This document shows positions 37,845 to 47,870 of a stretch of DNA of 64,000 bases, one piece after another (within the stretch, counting starts at the first letter, position 1; every line of letters begins with the position of its first letter). Below the pieces are notes generated by a model. That model made no database searches. It was not told where the DNA came from and saw only the letters and a list, made by a program, of their open reading frames with translations. The position numbers and the translations under genes were made by a program. The stretch lies in NCBI GenBank assembly GCA_017255395.1, contig JAFKDC010000023.1:1-64000 (forward strand), in the 5' to 3' direction. Source of the stretch: Enemella evansiae. GTDB lineage: Bacteria > Pseudomonadota > Alphaproteobacteria > Rhodobacterales > Rhodobacteraceae.

Positions 37845-39329
37845 CTAAAGAAAGGCGGTCTCCTCGAAACTCCGCAGTTTCCGGCTGTGGATGCGCTCCA
37901 AGGGCATGTCGCGCAGGGCCTCCATGGCGCGAATCCCGATCATCAGGTGCCGCGCCACCTGCGTCTTGTAGAAGTCCGAAGCCATGCCGGGAAGCTTCAG
38001 CTCGCCATGCAGCGGCTTGTCGCTGACACAGAGCAGCGTGCCGTAGGGCACCCGGAACCGAAAGCCGTTCGCGGCGATGGTCGCGCTTTCCATGTCCAGC
38101 GCGATGGCCCGCGACTGCGACAGCCTCTGCACCGGCCCGGTATGATCGCGCAACTCCCAGTTGCGGTTGTCGACCGAGGCCACGGTTCCGGTCCGCATCA
38201 CCCGCTTCAGGTCGTAGCCCTTCAGCTGGGTCTCGGCGGCAACCGCCTCTTCCAGGGCGATCTGAATCTCGGCCAGCGCCGGGATCGGAACCCAGACCGG
38301 CAGATCGTCGTCCAGCACCTTGTCCTCGCGCAGGTAGGCATGGGCCAGAACGAAATCGCCCAGCGACTGCGAGTTCCGCAGCCCCGCGCAATGCCCCACC
38401 ATCAGCCAGGCATGGGGCCGCAGCACCGCGATATGATCGGTCGCGGTCTTGGCGTTCGACGGCCCCACGCCGATGTTGACCAGCGTGATTCCCTGGTTGT
38501 CGGCGCGTTTGAGGTGATAGGTCGGCATCTGCGGCATCTTGCCGGTCGGCGGGATCTCTTCCGTCGCGCTGGTGATCTCGACGTTCCCGGTGCTCACGAA
38601 GCTGGTGTACCCGCTTTCCGGATCGGCCAGCATGGCACGGGCATAGGCCTCGAACTCGGTCACGTAGAACTGGTAGTTGGTGAACAGCACGTGGTTCTGG
38701 AAATGCGCCGGGTCGGTGGCGGTGTAATGCGACAGCCGCGCCAACGAGTAATCGACCCGCTGCGCCGAAAACGGCGCCAGCGGCGCCGCCCCGTCCGCGG
38801 CCAGCCCGGCCACGCCGTTGACGATGTCGTCATTGGTCGAGGCCAGGTCCGGCACGTCGAAGACATCGCGCAGCACGAAGGCGCTCGCCCCCTCCTGCGG
38901 CACGGTGATCTCGGGGAAATTGGCGACGGCGAAATGCACCGGCATCGGCGTGTCCGACAGGCCGATCTGCACCTTCACGCCGTGGTTGCCCAGCAGCAGG
39001 CCGATCTGCTGCGCCAGGTAGCCCCTGAACATGCCCGGCCGCGTGACGGTCGTGGCATAGGTGCCGGGGGCGGTCACATGACCGAAGGACAGGCGGCTGT
39101 CGACCTTGGCGAAGCTGACGGTGCTGAAACGCACCTCTGGGTAGAAGGCGCGGTAACGCCGACCCGGGTGCCCCGAGGCCATGGCCTCCATGAAGCGGTC
39201 GCGCAGGAAGGTCGCGGCCTCGTCGTAAAGCGCGCACAGCCGCGCGACGGCGGCCTTGGGATCGTCGAACATCTCGGGCGCGGGCGCCTCGGGCGTCTCG
39301 ACCGGAAGGGAATGCGGGTGGTCCTGCAT
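37845..39329 (-). CDS. amn: AMP nucleosidase
   Basis: 494 residues from ATG 39329, preceded by AAAGGAGTCC. N-terminal regulatory domain (LCALYDEAATFLRDRFMEAM, YRAFYPEVRFSTV) and a C-terminal phosphorylase-like catalytic domain (VNIGVGPSNAKTATDHIAVLRPHAWLM with GHCAGLR, and ALDMESATIAANGFRFRVPYG, the Asp/Glu-rich purine site). Hydrolyses AMP to adenine and ribose 5-phosphate. Full family length. Convergent with none; divergent from topoisomerase IB, 88 bases apart. Confidence 0.92.
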   Translation of the reverse strand: MQDHPHSLPVETPEAPAPEMFDDPKAAVARLCALYDEAATFLRDRFMEAMASGHPGRRYRAFYPEVRFSTVSFAKVDSRLSFGHVTAPGTYATTVTRPGMFRGYLAQQIGLLLGNHGVKVQIGLSDTPMPVHFAVANFPEITVPQEGASAFVLRDVFDVPDLASTNDDIVNGVAGLAADGAAPLAPFSAQRVDYSLARLSHYTATDPAHFQNHVLFTNYQFYVTEFEAYARAMLADPESGYTSFVSTGNVEITSATEEIPPTGKMPQMPTYHLKRADNQGITLVNIGVGPSNAKTATDHIAVLRPHAWLMVGHCAGLRNSQSLGDFVLAHAYLREDKVLDDDLPVWVPIPALAEIQIALEEAVAAETQLKGYDLKRVMRTGTVASVDNRNWELRDHTGPVQRLSQSRAIALDMESATIAANGFRFRVPYGTLLCVSDKPLHGELKLPGMASDFYKTQVARHLMIGIRAMEALRDMPLERIHSRKLRSFEETAFL

Positions 39330-39417
39330 GGGGACTCCTTTTTCCGGCGCAAACTCTCACTTCGCGCGCCCGCAATCAAGACGGGAACCGCCATGGCGGA
39401 CGCGGGGTTTCTTCGTC

Positions 39418-40407
39418 ATGCAGAAAAAGCCGCGCCTTATCTTCTACCCCGACACCCGCCCGGGCATCCGCCGCGAAAGGCGCGGGCGCGGCTTCAGCTA
39501 CATCGCTCCGGACGGCACCCGCATCGACGCCGCCCCCGAACGCGCCCGCATCGCGGCGCTGGCAGTCCCGCCCGCCTACGAAGAGGTCTGGATCTGCCCC
39601 CGCCCCGATGGCCACCTTCAGGCCACCGGGCGCGATGCCCGGGCGCGCAAGCAATACCGCTACCACCCGGACTGGCGCACCTTCCGCGAAGCCCTGAAAT
39701 ACGATCAACTCGCCAGCTTCGGAGAGTCCCTGCCGGCGCTGCGCCGCCACATCCGCCGCACCCTGCGGCAGGCGGAACCCGGCGACCAGGCCTTTGCCAT
39801 TGCCGCCATCCTCGCGCTGATCGACCGCGCCTCGCTGCGCGTCGGCTCCCCGGGCTATGCCAGGGAAAACCGCACCTTCGGCGCCACCACCCTGCGCCAC
39901 CGCCACCTGACGCTCGACGGCGACCACATCAAGCTCACCTACCGCGCCAAGGGCGGCCAGCTGGTCCGCAAGACCCTGAAGGACGCCACGCTCAACCGCA
40001 CGCTGGCCCGGCTCGACGACCTGCCCGGCCCGGAACTGGCCAGTTGGATCGACGAAGAGGGCTCCGCCCGCGCCGTCACCGCCGGAGAGGTCAACGCTTT
40101 CCTCGCCGCACAAACCGGCACCGAGGGCCTGACCGCCAAGACCTTCCGCACGTGGAACGGCTCCGCCGCCGCGATCGAGGTCGCGCTGAAGGCGGAGAAC
40201 CTCACCATCAAGGCCATGACCGAAGCGGCCGCCGGGCGTCTTGCCAATACCCCCGCCATCGCGCGCAAAAGCTACATCCACCCGCAGGTCATCGCCCTGA
40301 CCGACACCTCCTGGGACGACCGCCGCGCCCTGCTGAAGGCCCCCGGTCAGGGCGGTCTCCGGCAGGCCGAGTCAGCCCTGCTGCACCTCCTGCAATCCGG
40401 CGCCTGA
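39418..40407 (+). CDS. DNA topoisomerase IB (poxvirus-like)
   Basis: 329 residues from ATG 39418 (MQKKPRLIFYPDTRPGIRR). Features of bacterial type IB enzymes: GRDARARKQYRYHPDWR, DRASLRVGSPGYARENRTFGATTL, LTAKTFRTWNG, and NTPAIARKSYIHPQVI with the catalytic Tyr. Relaxes supercoils through a 3'-phosphotyrosyl intermediate. Normal length for the bacterial family. Followed by two family 1 elements before the aldolase gene. Earlier starts overlap amn and are rejected. Confidence 0.9.
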   Translation: MQKKPRLIFYPDTRPGIRRERRGRGFSYIAPDGTRIDAAPERARIAALAVPPAYEEVWICPRPDGHLQATGRDARARKQYRYHPDWRTFREALKYDQLASFGESLPALRRHIRRTLRQAEPGDQAFAIAAILALIDRASLRVGSPGYARENRTFGATTLRHRHLTLDGDHIKLTYRAKGGQLVRKTLKDATLNRTLARLDDLPGPELASWIDEEGSARAVTAGEVNAFLAAQTGTEGLTAKTFRTWNGSAAAIEVALKAENLTIKAMTEAAAGRLANTPAIARKSYIHPQVIALTDTSWDDRRALLKAPGQGGLRQAESALLHLLQSGA

Positions 40408-40423
40408 CCCAACCGCCCCCGGG

Positions 40424-40460
40424 GCTTCTTTTCTGCAAAAATACTCTCCCGCCGAAGGCG
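40424..40460 (+). repeat. Dispersed element, family 1, copy 6
   Basis: CTTCTTTTCTGC-AAAAATACTC core just after the topoisomerase stop; no hairpin as strong as in other copies. Confidence 0.55.
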
Positions 40461-40506
40461 TCCCGCCCCCGCCACCCGCGCGACGCTCCCGTCAAGATGC
40501 ACCTGT

Positions 40507-40540
40507 GCTTCTTCTTGGTCCAAATACCTCTCGCCCGACC
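40507..40540 (+). repeat. Dispersed element, family 1, copy 7
   Basis: GCTTCTTCTTGGTCC-AAATACCTC core, 80 bases after copy 6; the two lie in tandem upstream of the aldolase gene. Confidence 0.55.
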
Positions 40541-40608
40541 ACCTCCCGCGATCCGGTTGACACCGGGCGCGATCCGGCGCGCAATGCGCCCCGAGAAGGA
40601 GACATGCC

Positions 40609-41364
40609 ATGAACGCCCCCCGGAACCCCGCCAACCTCGATCACTGGCAGGAACGCGTCGACCTTGCCGCCGCCTTCCGCTGGACCGTGCGCCTGAACAT
40701 GCACGAGGCGGTGGCCAACCACTTCAGCCTTGCCATCAACGAAGACGGCACGAAGTTCCTGATGAACCCGAACCAGCAGCATTTCTCGCGGATCAAGGCC
40801 AGCGACCTCCTGGTGGTCGACGCCAACGACCCCGAGGCGCTGAACCGCCCCGGCGCGCCCGACCCCACTGCCTGGGGCCTGCACGGCGGGCTGCACCGGC
40901 ACTGCGCCCACGCGCGCTGCGCCATGCATGTGCATTCGCCCTATGCCACCGTGCTGGCCTGCCTGAAGGACAAGCGCCTGCCGCCGCTCGACCAGAACGC
41001 CGCGATGTTCTTCAACCGCGTGGCGGTGGACGATGCCTACGGCGGCCTCGCCTTCGAGGACGAGGGCAACCGCTGCGCGCAGCTTCTGTCGGACCCGAAG
41101 GTCAAGACGCTGGTGATGGGCAACCACGGCGTGATGATCATCGGCGACACCGTGGCCGAGACCTTCAACCGCCTGTTCTACTTCGAGCGCGCGGCGCAGA
41201 CCTATATCATGGCGCTGCAGACCGGGCAGCCGCTGGCCTTCCTGTCCGACGAGGTCGCGGAAAAGACCGCGCGCGAGATCGAGGACTACCCGGAACAGGA
41301 CATCCGCCACCTTGCCGAGCTCAAGGCGATCCTTGACGAGGAAGGCGCGGACTACGCGCGCTGA
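40609..41364 (+). CDS. Class II aldolase/adducin-family protein
   Basis: 251 residues from ATG 40609, preceded by AGAAGGAGAC. HVHSPYATVLACL gives the metal-binding His pair, NHGVMIIGDTVAETFNRLFYFERAAQ the third ligand region; MHEAVANHFSLAINEDGTKFLMNP is the typical N-terminal part. Zinc-dependent aldolase or related lyase on small sugar or keto acid phosphates; the substrate is not evident and some family members lack aldolase activity. No sugar-catabolic neighbours. Confidence 0.8.
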   Translation: MNAPRNPANLDHWQERVDLAAAFRWTVRLNMHEAVANHFSLAINEDGTKFLMNPNQQHFSRIKASDLLVVDANDPEALNRPGAPDPTAWGLHGGLHRHCAHARCAMHVHSPYATVLACLKDKRLPPLDQNAAMFFNRVAVDDAYGGLAFEDEGNRCAQLLSDPKVKTLVMGNHGVMIIGDTVAETFNRLFYFERAAQTYIMALQTGQPLAFLSDEVAEKTAREIEDYPEQDIRHLAELKAILDEEGADYAR

Positions 41365-41437
41365 GGGGCGGCGGCGGGTTGAAAAACCAGCCCCGCCGCA
41401 GGCGTCGGGCGGGCGCGGACCCGCCCCGGGGCAGGCC

Positions 41438-41926
41438 TCAACCCTTGCGCAGCCCGGTGGCGACCAGCATGCCCTTGCGCTTGGCCTCGTAGTAATAGCC
41501 CCTTGCGTACCACATGATGGCGCTGTCCCAGTCGCCGTCCGAGACCATATAGGCGCCCTTCAGGTACTTCAGCGCGTATTGCAGGTTTGTGTCCGCATCC
41601 AGCAGGTCGTTCGGCTGGCCCTGAAAGCCCATGGAGCGGGCGGTCGCCGGAAGGATCTGGAACAACCCGTAATAGGGCCCGTTGCGCGCCCAGGGGCGAT
41701 GCGTGCTCTCGCGGATCGCAAGACGATGCACCAGCCCGCGCGGCAGCTCGTAGTGATCCGCCCAGCGGTTGATCTTCTGGCGCAGTTCCGGGGTTTCGTT
41801 CGGGTGCAGGGGAATCCTGTGTTCCACGAGCGCCATGGCAGGCTGTTCATCGGGCGCCGTCTTCGGCGCGGCACAGGCGGTCAGCAAGGCCAGACCGGCC
41901 AGCGCGAATATCAGACGAGTCGTCAT
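41438..41926 (-). CDS. Lytic transglycosylase (SLT-domain) lipoprotein
   Basis: 162 residues from ATG 41926. Signal peptide with lipobox ALLTAC (Cys18) and a single SLT domain: LVHRLAIRESTHRPWARNGPYYGLFQILPATARSMGF contains the catalytic Glu in the ES motif and the GLFQI block; NLQYALKYLKGA and WYARGYY follow. Cleaves peptidoglycan glycan strands with formation of 1,6-anhydromuramic acid. Short but complete. Divergent from the SDR gene. Confidence 0.87.
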   Translation of the reverse strand: MTTRLIFALAGLALLTACAAPKTAPDEQPAMALVEHRIPLHPNETPELRQKINRWADHYELPRGLVHRLAIRESTHRPWARNGPYYGLFQILPATARSMGFQGQPNDLLDADTNLQYALKYLKGAYMVSDGDWDSAIMWYARGYYYEAKRKGMLVATGLRKG

Positions 41927-42132
41927 CGGGTCACACTCCAAGGCTATGGCCTCTTAGTCCCGCGCCGCGCACCGGGCGAGTCCGGCACGGCACGACAGGC
42001 AAAACCTTGCCACTCGCGCCCCTGACGCAGCGGAATGTGGCCCATGATTCGGGCAGTCGGGCCCGGTTTGCCTGCCTCTTGTGCACTTCGGTCGCGCTTG
42101 CATCCCCCAACGCCCGACGCCATCTATGCCGC

Positions 42133-42996
42133 ATGACACCGAAAACGCTTCTTTCCCTGGGCCATGGCTACTCGGCCCGCGCCCTCGCCGCGCGGCTTTT
42201 GCCCGAGGGCTGGACCGTGCTGGGCACGCATCGCGACCCGGACCGGGCAGAGGCGATCCGCGCCACCGGCGCGACCCCCGTGCTGTGGGAAAAGGAGGCC
42301 CTGACCGGGGCGCTGTCGCGGGCCTCGCACCTGCTGGTCTCTCCCGCTCCGACCGCCGAGGGCGATCCGAGCCTCGCCCTCTTGTCCGAAGAGATCGCCC
42401 GCCGCGCGCCACATCTGGCATGGGCGGGCTACCTCTCCACCACCGGCGTCTACGGCGACCACGCAGGCGCATGGGTCGACGAAAGCGCGGCCCTTTCCCC
42501 CGCGACCCGGCGCGGCGAGGCCCGCGTCATGGCAGAGACCCAGTGGCGCGCCATCCCCGGCCTGCCGCTGCACATCTTCCGCCTCGCCGGGATCTACGGG
42601 CCCGGGCGCGGCCCCTTCGAGAAGGTCCGGCGCGGCACCGCCCGGCGCATCGTCAAACCCGGGCAGGTCTTCTCGCGCATCCATGTCGAGGACATCGCCC
42701 GCGTGCTGCATGCCTCGATCAAGGCGCCCTCGCCCGGCACCGCCTACAATGTCTGCGACGACGATCCGGCGCCGCCGCAGGACGTCATTGCCCATGCCGC
42801 GAGGCTGCTGGGCCTGCCGCTTCCGCCCGAGGTGCCCTTCGGCGAGGCCGAGCTGAGCCCCATGGCCCGCAGCTTCTACGCCGAAAGCAAGCGCGTCTCG
42901 AACGCGCGCATCAAGGAAGAGCTGAGGGTGACGCTGGCCTATCCCGACTACCGCACCGGCCTTGCCGCGCTGCTGCAAGCCGAAGGCAGGGACTAG
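42133..42996 (+). CDS. SDR-family NAD(P)-dependent epimerase/reductase-like protein
   Basis: 287 residues from ATG 42133 (MTPKTLLSLGHGYSARALAARL). A GHGYSA nucleotide-binding loop replaces the usual GxxGxxG, YLSTTGVYGDHAGAWVDE supplies the Ser-Thr-Tyr region, and FRLAGIYGPGRGPFEKVRRG the downstream block, as in YeeZ-like SDR proteins. Product unknown. ExoD follows three bases after the stop, suggesting one transcript. Confidence 0.8.
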   Translation: MTPKTLLSLGHGYSARALAARLLPEGWTVLGTHRDPDRAEAIRATGATPVLWEKEALTGALSRASHLLVSPAPTAEGDPSLALLSEEIARRAPHLAWAGYLSTTGVYGDHAGAWVDESAALSPATRRGEARVMAETQWRAIPGLPLHIFRLAGIYGPGRGPFEKVRRGTARRIVKPGQVFSRIHVEDIARVLHASIKAPSPGTAYNVCDDDPAPPQDVIAHAARLLGLPLPPEVPFGEAELSPMARSFYAESKRVSNARIKEELRVTLAYPDYRTGLAALLQAEGRD

Positions 42997-42999
42997 AGC

Positions 43000-43629
43000 A
43001 TGCCGCGCGACCTGCTGCGCAGCATGGCCGAAGAGCCCGAGGTGCGCAGCCCGGAAAGCCTCGACGACCTGCTGAAGGCGATGCGCCCGGAGAAGGGCGA
43101 CCTGCGCGTCTCTGTGGAGGATGTGCTGCGGCGCGTCGGCGGCCGCTCTTTCCCGGCGGTGATCCTTGTCCCGGCCATCGTTCTGGTCTCTCCGGTCTCG
43201 GGGATTCCCGGCACGCCGACGCTGGCCGGGATGATCGTGCTGCTCTGCGCCGTTCAGGCGCTGGTGGGCAAGAAACACCTCTGGCTGCCGGGTTTCCTGC
43301 GCCGCCGCAGCGTCAGCGCGGCGCGCATGCTGCGCGCGGTGGAATGGCTGCGCCGTCCCGCCGGCTGGATGGACCGCCACTCGCACAACCGCCTGCGGCT
43401 GCTGGTGAGCGGCCCGGCCAAGCCGCTGGCCTATGCGGCGACGGCGCTGGTGGCCGTGTCCTGGCCGCTGCTGGAGCTGCTGCCCTTCGTCACCTCGTTC
43501 AGCGCGGGCGCCGTGGCCATGGTGATGTTCGGCCTGATGACCCGCGACGGCGCCTACGCGCTGGCCGGATACGCGCAGGGCGCGCTGGTCTACCTGATCC
43601 TGCTCAGCATCTGGTTCGGGATCTTCTAG
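43000..43629 (+). CDS. ExoD-family membrane protein
   Basis: 209 residues. A soluble N-terminus (SLDDLLKAMRPEKGDLRVSVEDVLRRVGGRSF) is followed by four hydrophobic segments, with PSFSGIPG-like LVSPVSGIPGTPTLAGM and the LPG FLRRRSVSAARM linker typical of ExoD. ExoD of rhizobia affects exopolysaccharide production and alkaline sensitivity; the molecular role is unknown. Probably co-transcribed with the SDR gene. Confidence 0.8.
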   Translation: MPRDLLRSMAEEPEVRSPESLDDLLKAMRPEKGDLRVSVEDVLRRVGGRSFPAVILVPAIVLVSPVSGIPGTPTLAGMIVLLCAVQALVGKKHLWLPGFLRRRSVSAARMLRAVEWLRRPAGWMDRHSHNRLRLLVSGPAKPLAYAATALVAVSWPLLELLPFVTSFSAGAVAMVMFGLMTRDGAYALAGYAQGALVYLILLSIWFGIF

Positions 43630-43665
43630 ACGTGGTTTCGCCTGCGCGGCGCGCAGGCGACCGGC

Positions 43666-43719
43666 GGGGAGGCTTTGCCTCCCCGGACCCCTCCAGGATA
43701 TTTCCGGACAGAAGAAGCG
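43666..43719 (-). repeat. Dispersed element, family 1, copy 8 (minus orientation)
   Basis: On the minus strand GCTTCTTCTGTCC-GGAAATATCC followed by GGGGAGGC-aaa-GCCTCCCC, between the convergent ExoD and dxs genes. Confidence 0.7.
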
Positions 43720-43735
43720 CAGGCGGGCGCCTGGG

Positions 43736-45661
43736 TCAGGCCCGCTTGTCCATGACCTCGACGCCGAGGACCGAGAGCACCCTGGCCTCGATATCCTTCG
43801 CGTTCATCCCGGCCACCGCGTACATGTCCGCCGGAGAGGCCTGGTCGATGAAGATGTCGGGCAGCACCATCGAGCGGTACTTCAGCCCGCGGTCGAAGAC
43901 CCCCTCGTCGGCCAGAAGCTGTGCGACATGGCTGCCGAAGCCGCCGACGGCGCCCTCTTCGATGGTGATCAATGCGTCGTGATCGCGCGCGAGGCGCAGG
44001 ATCAACTCGCGGTCCAGCGGCTTGGCAAAGCGCGCATCGGCCACGGTCGGGGATATGCCGCGCGCCTCGAGCGCCTCGCAGGCGGTCAGCACCTCGCCCA
44101 GCCGGGTGCCGAAGCTGAGGATCGCCACCCCCTTGCCCTCCCGGATCATCCGGCCCCTGCCGATCTCGAGCACTTCGCCCCGCTCAGGCATTTCGACGCC
44201 GCGCCCCTCGCCACGCGGATAGCGGAAGGCGATGGGGCCCTCGTCATGGGCGGCGGCGGTGGCCACCATGTGCTTCAGCTCCGCCTCGTCGGCGGCGGCC
44301 ATGACCACGAAGCCCGGCAGGTTGGCCAGATAGGCCACGTCGAAGGATCCCGCATGCGTGGCGCCATCGGCCCCGACCAGCCCGGCGCGGTCGATGGCGA
44401 AGCGCACCGGCAGGCGCTGGATCGCCACGTCATGCACGACCTGATCGTAGCCGCGCTGCAGGAAGGTCGAATACATCGCGCAGAAGGGCCGCATCCCCCC
44501 CGCCGCGAGGCCGGCGGAAAAGGTCACCCCGTGCTGTTCCGCGATGCCCACGTCGAAGCAGCGCGAGGGGTAGCGCTCGGCAAAGAGGTCGAGCCCGGTG
44601 CCGTCCGGCATCGCCGCTGTCACGGCACAGATGCGGCTGTCTTCGGCGGCCTGCTGCATCAGCGCCTCGGCGAAGACCCTGGTATAGGCGGGCGCGTTGG
44701 ACTTCGCCTTCTTCTGCTGGCCGGTGACCACGTCGAACTTGCCGCGCGCATGGCCCTTGTCGGGCGCATGTTCGGCCGGGTCGTAGCCCTTGCCCTTCTT
44801 GGTGATGCAATGGATCAGGATCGGCCCGGTCGCGCGCTGGCGCACCGTGCGCAGCACCGGCAGCAGCTGATGCAGGTCGTGCCCGTCCAGCGGCCCGAGG
44901 TAGGAAAAGCCCAGCTCTTCGAAAAGCGTGCCGCCCACGGCCATGCCTTTCAGCATCTCCTTGGCGCGCTTGGCGCCCTCGCGGAAAGGCGGCGGCAGGA
45001 AGCTGGCGGCGCCCTTCACGGCGGCCTTCAGGTCCTGGAACGGGGCCTCGGCGTAGAGCCGCGAGAGGTAGGACGATAGCGCGCCAGTGGGCGGCGCGAT
45101 GGACATCTCGTTGTCGTTGAGGATCACGATCAGCCGCTTGCCCAGATGACCTGCGTTGTTGAGCGCCTCGAAGGCCATGCCCGCGCTCATGGCGCCGTCG
45201 CCGATAACCGCGATGGCATCGCCATGGCCGGTGTCGCAGGCGCCGCCCAGATCGCGGGCCACGGCGAACCCCAGCGCGGCAGAGATCGAGGTCGAGGAAT
45301 GCGCCGCGCCGAAGGGATCGTAGGGCGACTCGGACCGCTTGGTGAAGCCCGACAACCCGTCCTTCTGGCGCAACGTCGACATCCTGTCACGGCGCCCGGT
45401 CAGGATCTTGTGCGGGTAACACTGGTGGCTGACGTCCCAGATGATCTTGTCGCGCGGCGCGTCGAAGACCGCGTGCAGCGCCACCGTCAGTTCGACCACG
45501 CCGAGGCCGGCGCCCAGATGGCCGCCGGTCTCGGACACGGCAGAGATCGTCTCGGCCCGCAATTCGCCGGCCAGACGCTCCAGCTCTGCATCGCTGAATT
45601 GCGACAGGTCGGACGGGTTGTGAACCCGGTCCAGAAGCGGCGTCGAGGGTCTGTCGGACAT
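43736..45661 (-). CDS. dxs: 1-deoxy-D-xylulose-5-phosphate synthase
   Basis: 641 residues from ATG 45661. Thiamine diphosphate enzyme: [55 protein letters not shown] with NDNEMSI (the GDG...N metal/TPP motif), and the transketolase-like pyrimidine and C-terminal domains ([35 protein letters not shown]). Condenses pyruvate and glyceraldehyde 3-phosphate in the first step of the MEP isoprenoid pathway. Follows ispA by 14 bases, as in many photosynthetic and roseobacter relatives. Confidence 0.96.
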   Translation of the reverse strand: MSDRPSTPLLDRVHNPSDLSQFSDAELERLAGELRAETISAVSETGGHLGAGLGVVELTVALHAVFDAPRDKIIWDVSHQCYPHKILTGRRDRMSTLRQKDGLSGFTKRSESPYDPFGAAHSSTSISAALGFAVARDLGGACDTGHGDAIAVIGDGAMSAGMAFEALNNAGHLGKRLIVILNDNEMSIAPPTGALSSYLSRLYAEAPFQDLKAAVKGAASFLPPPFREGAKRAKEMLKGMAVGGTLFEELGFSYLGPLDGHDLHQLLPVLRTVRQRATGPILIHCITKKGKGYDPAEHAPDKGHARGKFDVVTGQQKKAKSNAPAYTRVFAEALMQQAAEDSRICAVTAAMPDGTGLDLFAERYPSRCFDVGIAEQHGVTFSAGLAAGGMRPFCAMYSTFLQRGYDQVVHDVAIQRLPVRFAIDRAGLVGADGATHAGSFDVAYLANLPGFVVMAAADEAELKHMVATAAAHDEGPIAFRYPRGEGRGVEMPERGEVLEIGRGRMIREGKGVAILSFGTRLGEVLTACEALEARGISPTVADARFAKPLDRELILRLARDHDALITIEEGAVGGFGSHVAQLLADEGVFDRGLKYRSMVLPDIFIDQASPADMYAVAGMNAKDIEARVLSVLGVEVMDKRA

Positions 45662-45675
45662 GGGTCCTCCGCGGG

Positions 45676-46608
45676 TCAGTTCCGGCGCGAGATAACGAAG
45701 CGCGCAGCCTGTCGCAAGGTCTCGGCCTTTTCTCCGTAAACAGATAGGGCATCGCAGGCCTCTGCCACAAGATCCGAGGCGCGGCGTTTCGCCCCGTCCA
45801 CACCGAGGTGCGAGACGAAGGTCGCCTTGCCACGCCCGGCGTCCTTGCGCACCGCCTTGCCGACCGCCTGAACATCGCCCTCCACGTCCAGCACGTCATC
45901 GGCAATCTGGAAGGCCAGGCCAAGCCGGTCGCCGTAGTGCCGCAGCGCGCCCTGGTCCTGCCCAGCCATGCAGGCCCCCGCCGAGGCCGCCCAGGAAATC
46001 AGCGCGCCGGTCTTGCCCGCCTGAAGCGCCGTGATCTCGGCCAGCGACAGCGCCCTGTCGCTGCTTTCGGCGGCAATGTCGCGCATCTGCCCGCCGACCA
46101 TGCCCCGGACCCCCGCCGCATCGGCAAGGCTGCGGGCCAGATGGATGCGCTGCTCGGCGGGACAGACGGCCTGCAACACCAGCTCGAAGGCCAGCGCCTG
46201 CAAGCCGTCACCCGCCAGCACCGCGATGGTCTCGTCCCACTGACAGTGGACCGTGGGCTTCCCGCGCCGCAGGTCGTCGTCGTCCATGCAGGGCAGGTCG
46301 TCATGCACAAGGCTGTAGCTGTGCAGCGCCTCGATGGCGGCGGCGGCAGGCGCGGCATGGGTGCGTGCGATGCCGAACAGCAGCGCGCTCTCGATCACCA
46401 GGAAGGCGCGCAGCCCCTTACCGCCCTGCACCGCGTACAGCATGGCGCGCGCCACCTCGGATTCGGTCTCGTGCAGCGCCATGGCCACATGGGCATGCGC
46501 AAGATCCGCGTCCAGCTGCAGGGCCTCGTCGAAAGAGGCCTCGCGGGCCTCCATCTCTTCCAGCCGCCCCACCAGGAACTCCGGCAGGGGCGCGTAGCTG
46601 CCGACCAC
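45676..46608 (-). CDS. ispA: Farnesyl/geranyl diphosphate synthase
   Basis: About 310 residues from GTG 46608, directly after the xseB stop; ATG 46554 ([12 protein letters not shown]) would give 292 residues, nearer the usual IspA length. Polyprenyl synthase motifs: [13 protein letters not shown], the first Asp-rich motif [15 protein letters not shown], and the second [12 protein letters not shown]. Condenses IPP with DMAPP/GPP. Sits between xseB and dxs in the same transcription direction. Confidence 0.92.
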   Translation of the reverse strand: MVGSYAPLPEFLVGRLEEMEAREASFDEALQLDADLAHAHVAMALHETESEVARAMLYAVQGGKGLRAFLVIESALLFGIARTHAAPAAAAIEALHSYSLVHDDLPCMDDDDLRRGKPTVHCQWDETIAVLAGDGLQALAFELVLQAVCPAEQRIHLARSLADAAGVRGMVGGQMRDIAAESSDRALSLAEITALQAGKTGALISWAASAGACMAGQDQGALRHYGDRLGLAFQIADDVLDVEGDVQAVGKAVRKDAGRGKATFVSHLGVDGAKRRASDLVAEACDALSVYGEKAETLRQAARFVISRRN

Positions 46609-46863
46609 CTAGAGCCCCTCGACCGCTTGCGTGCCCTTGGGATTGCCCTCGCCGTCCAGCGTGATGGCGGCGACCTTCTCCTCGGCCTCGCTCAGCTTCT
46701 GGTCGCAGCGTTGCTTCAGCCGCGCGCCGCGCTCGTAGAGGCGGATGGACTCCTCCAGCGCCACGTCGCCGCGTTCCAGCTGGCCGACCACGCGCTCAAG
46801 CTCGCCCATGGCCTGCTCAAAGCTCATCTCCGCCACATCGGCGTCCCGGTCTGTCTCGCTCAT
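46609..46863 (-). CDS. xseB: Exodeoxyribonuclease VII small subunit
   Basis: 84 residues. MSFEQAMGELERVVGQLERGDVALEESIRLYERGARLKQRCDQKLSEAEEKV is the whole small-subunit helical hairpin. Supports XseA in degrading single-stranded DNA. ATGA overlap with the HDAC-like gene upstream and contact with ispA downstream indicate co-transcription. Confidence 0.95.
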   Translation of the reverse strand: MSETDRDADVAEMSFEQAMGELERVVGQLERGDVALEESIRLYERGARLKQRCDQKLSEAEEKVAAITLDGEGNPKGTQAVEGL

Positions 46864-47783
46864 GCGGCGGCCTCCATCAGTATCTCGACATGTGCCCGCG
46901 CCGAGGCGGACAGGGCAGCCAGATCATACCCGCCCTCCAAAGTCGAGACCACCCGCCCGCCGCAGACATCCGCGGCGACATCGCAGATCGCCCGCGTGAT
47001 CCAGCGGAAGTCGTCAAGCGCCCAGTTCAGACTGGCCAGCGGATCGTCCTGATGCGCGTCGAACCCCGCCGAGACGACAATCAGCTCGGGGCGCCAGGCG
47101 CGCAGCCGCGACAGGGCGGGTTCCCAGGCGGTGCGCATCTCGGCGCCGCCGCTTTCGGGCGCCAGCGGCAGGTTCAGCACGGTGTCATGGGCGCCCCGCT
47201 CATCCGCCCGCCCGGTCCCGGGCCAGAGCGGCATCTGGTGAGACCCGATGAACAGCGCGCGCGCCTCGTCCCACAGCAGGTCCTGCGTGCCGTTGCCGTG
47301 ATGGACGTCGAAATCCAGCACTGCCACGCGCCCCACCCCATGCACATCCAGCGCGTGTTTCGCGGCCAGCGCGGCGGTGCCGAACAGGCAGAAGCCCATG
47401 GGCGTCTCGGCCTCGGCGTGGTGGCCGGGGGGCCGGGTGGCGCAAAAGGCGTTCCCGACCGCACCTTCCAGCACCATGTCCACCGCCTGCACCGCCGCGC
47501 CCGCCGCCAGCCGCGCCGCCCGCAGGCTTCCCGGAGACATCCATGTATCGGAATCCAGCTGATGCAGCCCCCTATCGGGCACCGCCGCCGCCAGCCGGTC
47601 GAGATAGCGCTGCGGATGCACCCGCAGCAGATCCGCGTCACGCGCCTCGCGCGCCGTCACGCGGCGCAGGTCCAGCCCCTCCAGCGCATGCAGCACATGC
47701 TCCAGCCGCGCCACCCGCTCGGGGTGCCCCTCCGGCGTGACATGCTCCAGCCCATCTGCATGGGTGATCAGTGCCGTGGCCAT
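46860..47783 (-). CDS. Histone-deacetylase-family amidohydrolase
   Basis: 307 residues from ATG 47783 (MATALITHADGLEHVTPEGHPE). Zinc amidohydrolase motifs: RPPGHHAEAETPMGFCLF, VAVLDFDVHHGNGTQDLLW (metal ligands Asp/His), SAGFDAHQDDPLASL and LEGGYDL. Bacterial relatives deacetylate acetylpolyamines or acetylated small molecules rather than histones. Common neighbour of xseB-ispA-dxs in Rhodobacteraceae. The upstream frame to 47849 covers a family 1 element and is rejected. Confidence 0.88.
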   Translation of the reverse strand: MATALITHADGLEHVTPEGHPERVARLEHVLHALEGLDLRRVTAREARDADLLRVHPQRYLDRLAAAVPDRGLHQLDSDTWMSPGSLRAARLAAGAAVQAVDMVLEGAVGNAFCATRPPGHHAEAETPMGFCLFGTAALAAKHALDVHGVGRVAVLDFDVHHGNGTQDLLWDEARALFIGSHQMPLWPGTGRADERGAHDTVLNLPLAPESGGAEMRTAWEPALSRLRAWRPELIVVSAGFDAHQDDPLASLNWALDDFRWITRAICDVAADVCGGRVVSTLEGGYDLAALSASARAHVEILMEAAA

Positions 47784-47800
47784 GAAACGCCCCCCTTTGT

Positions 47801-47828
47801 GCTTCTTCTCTGCAAAAATACTCACCGG
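47801..47828 (+). repeat. Dispersed element, family 1, copy 9
   Basis: GCTTCTTCTCTGC-AAAAATACTC core between petR and the HDAC-like gene, in the opposite orientation to both genes. Confidence 0.5.
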
Positions 47829-47870
47829 CGCGACGCCCGCCCTTGGCACGGCCCCGCCGGTGGGGCGCCG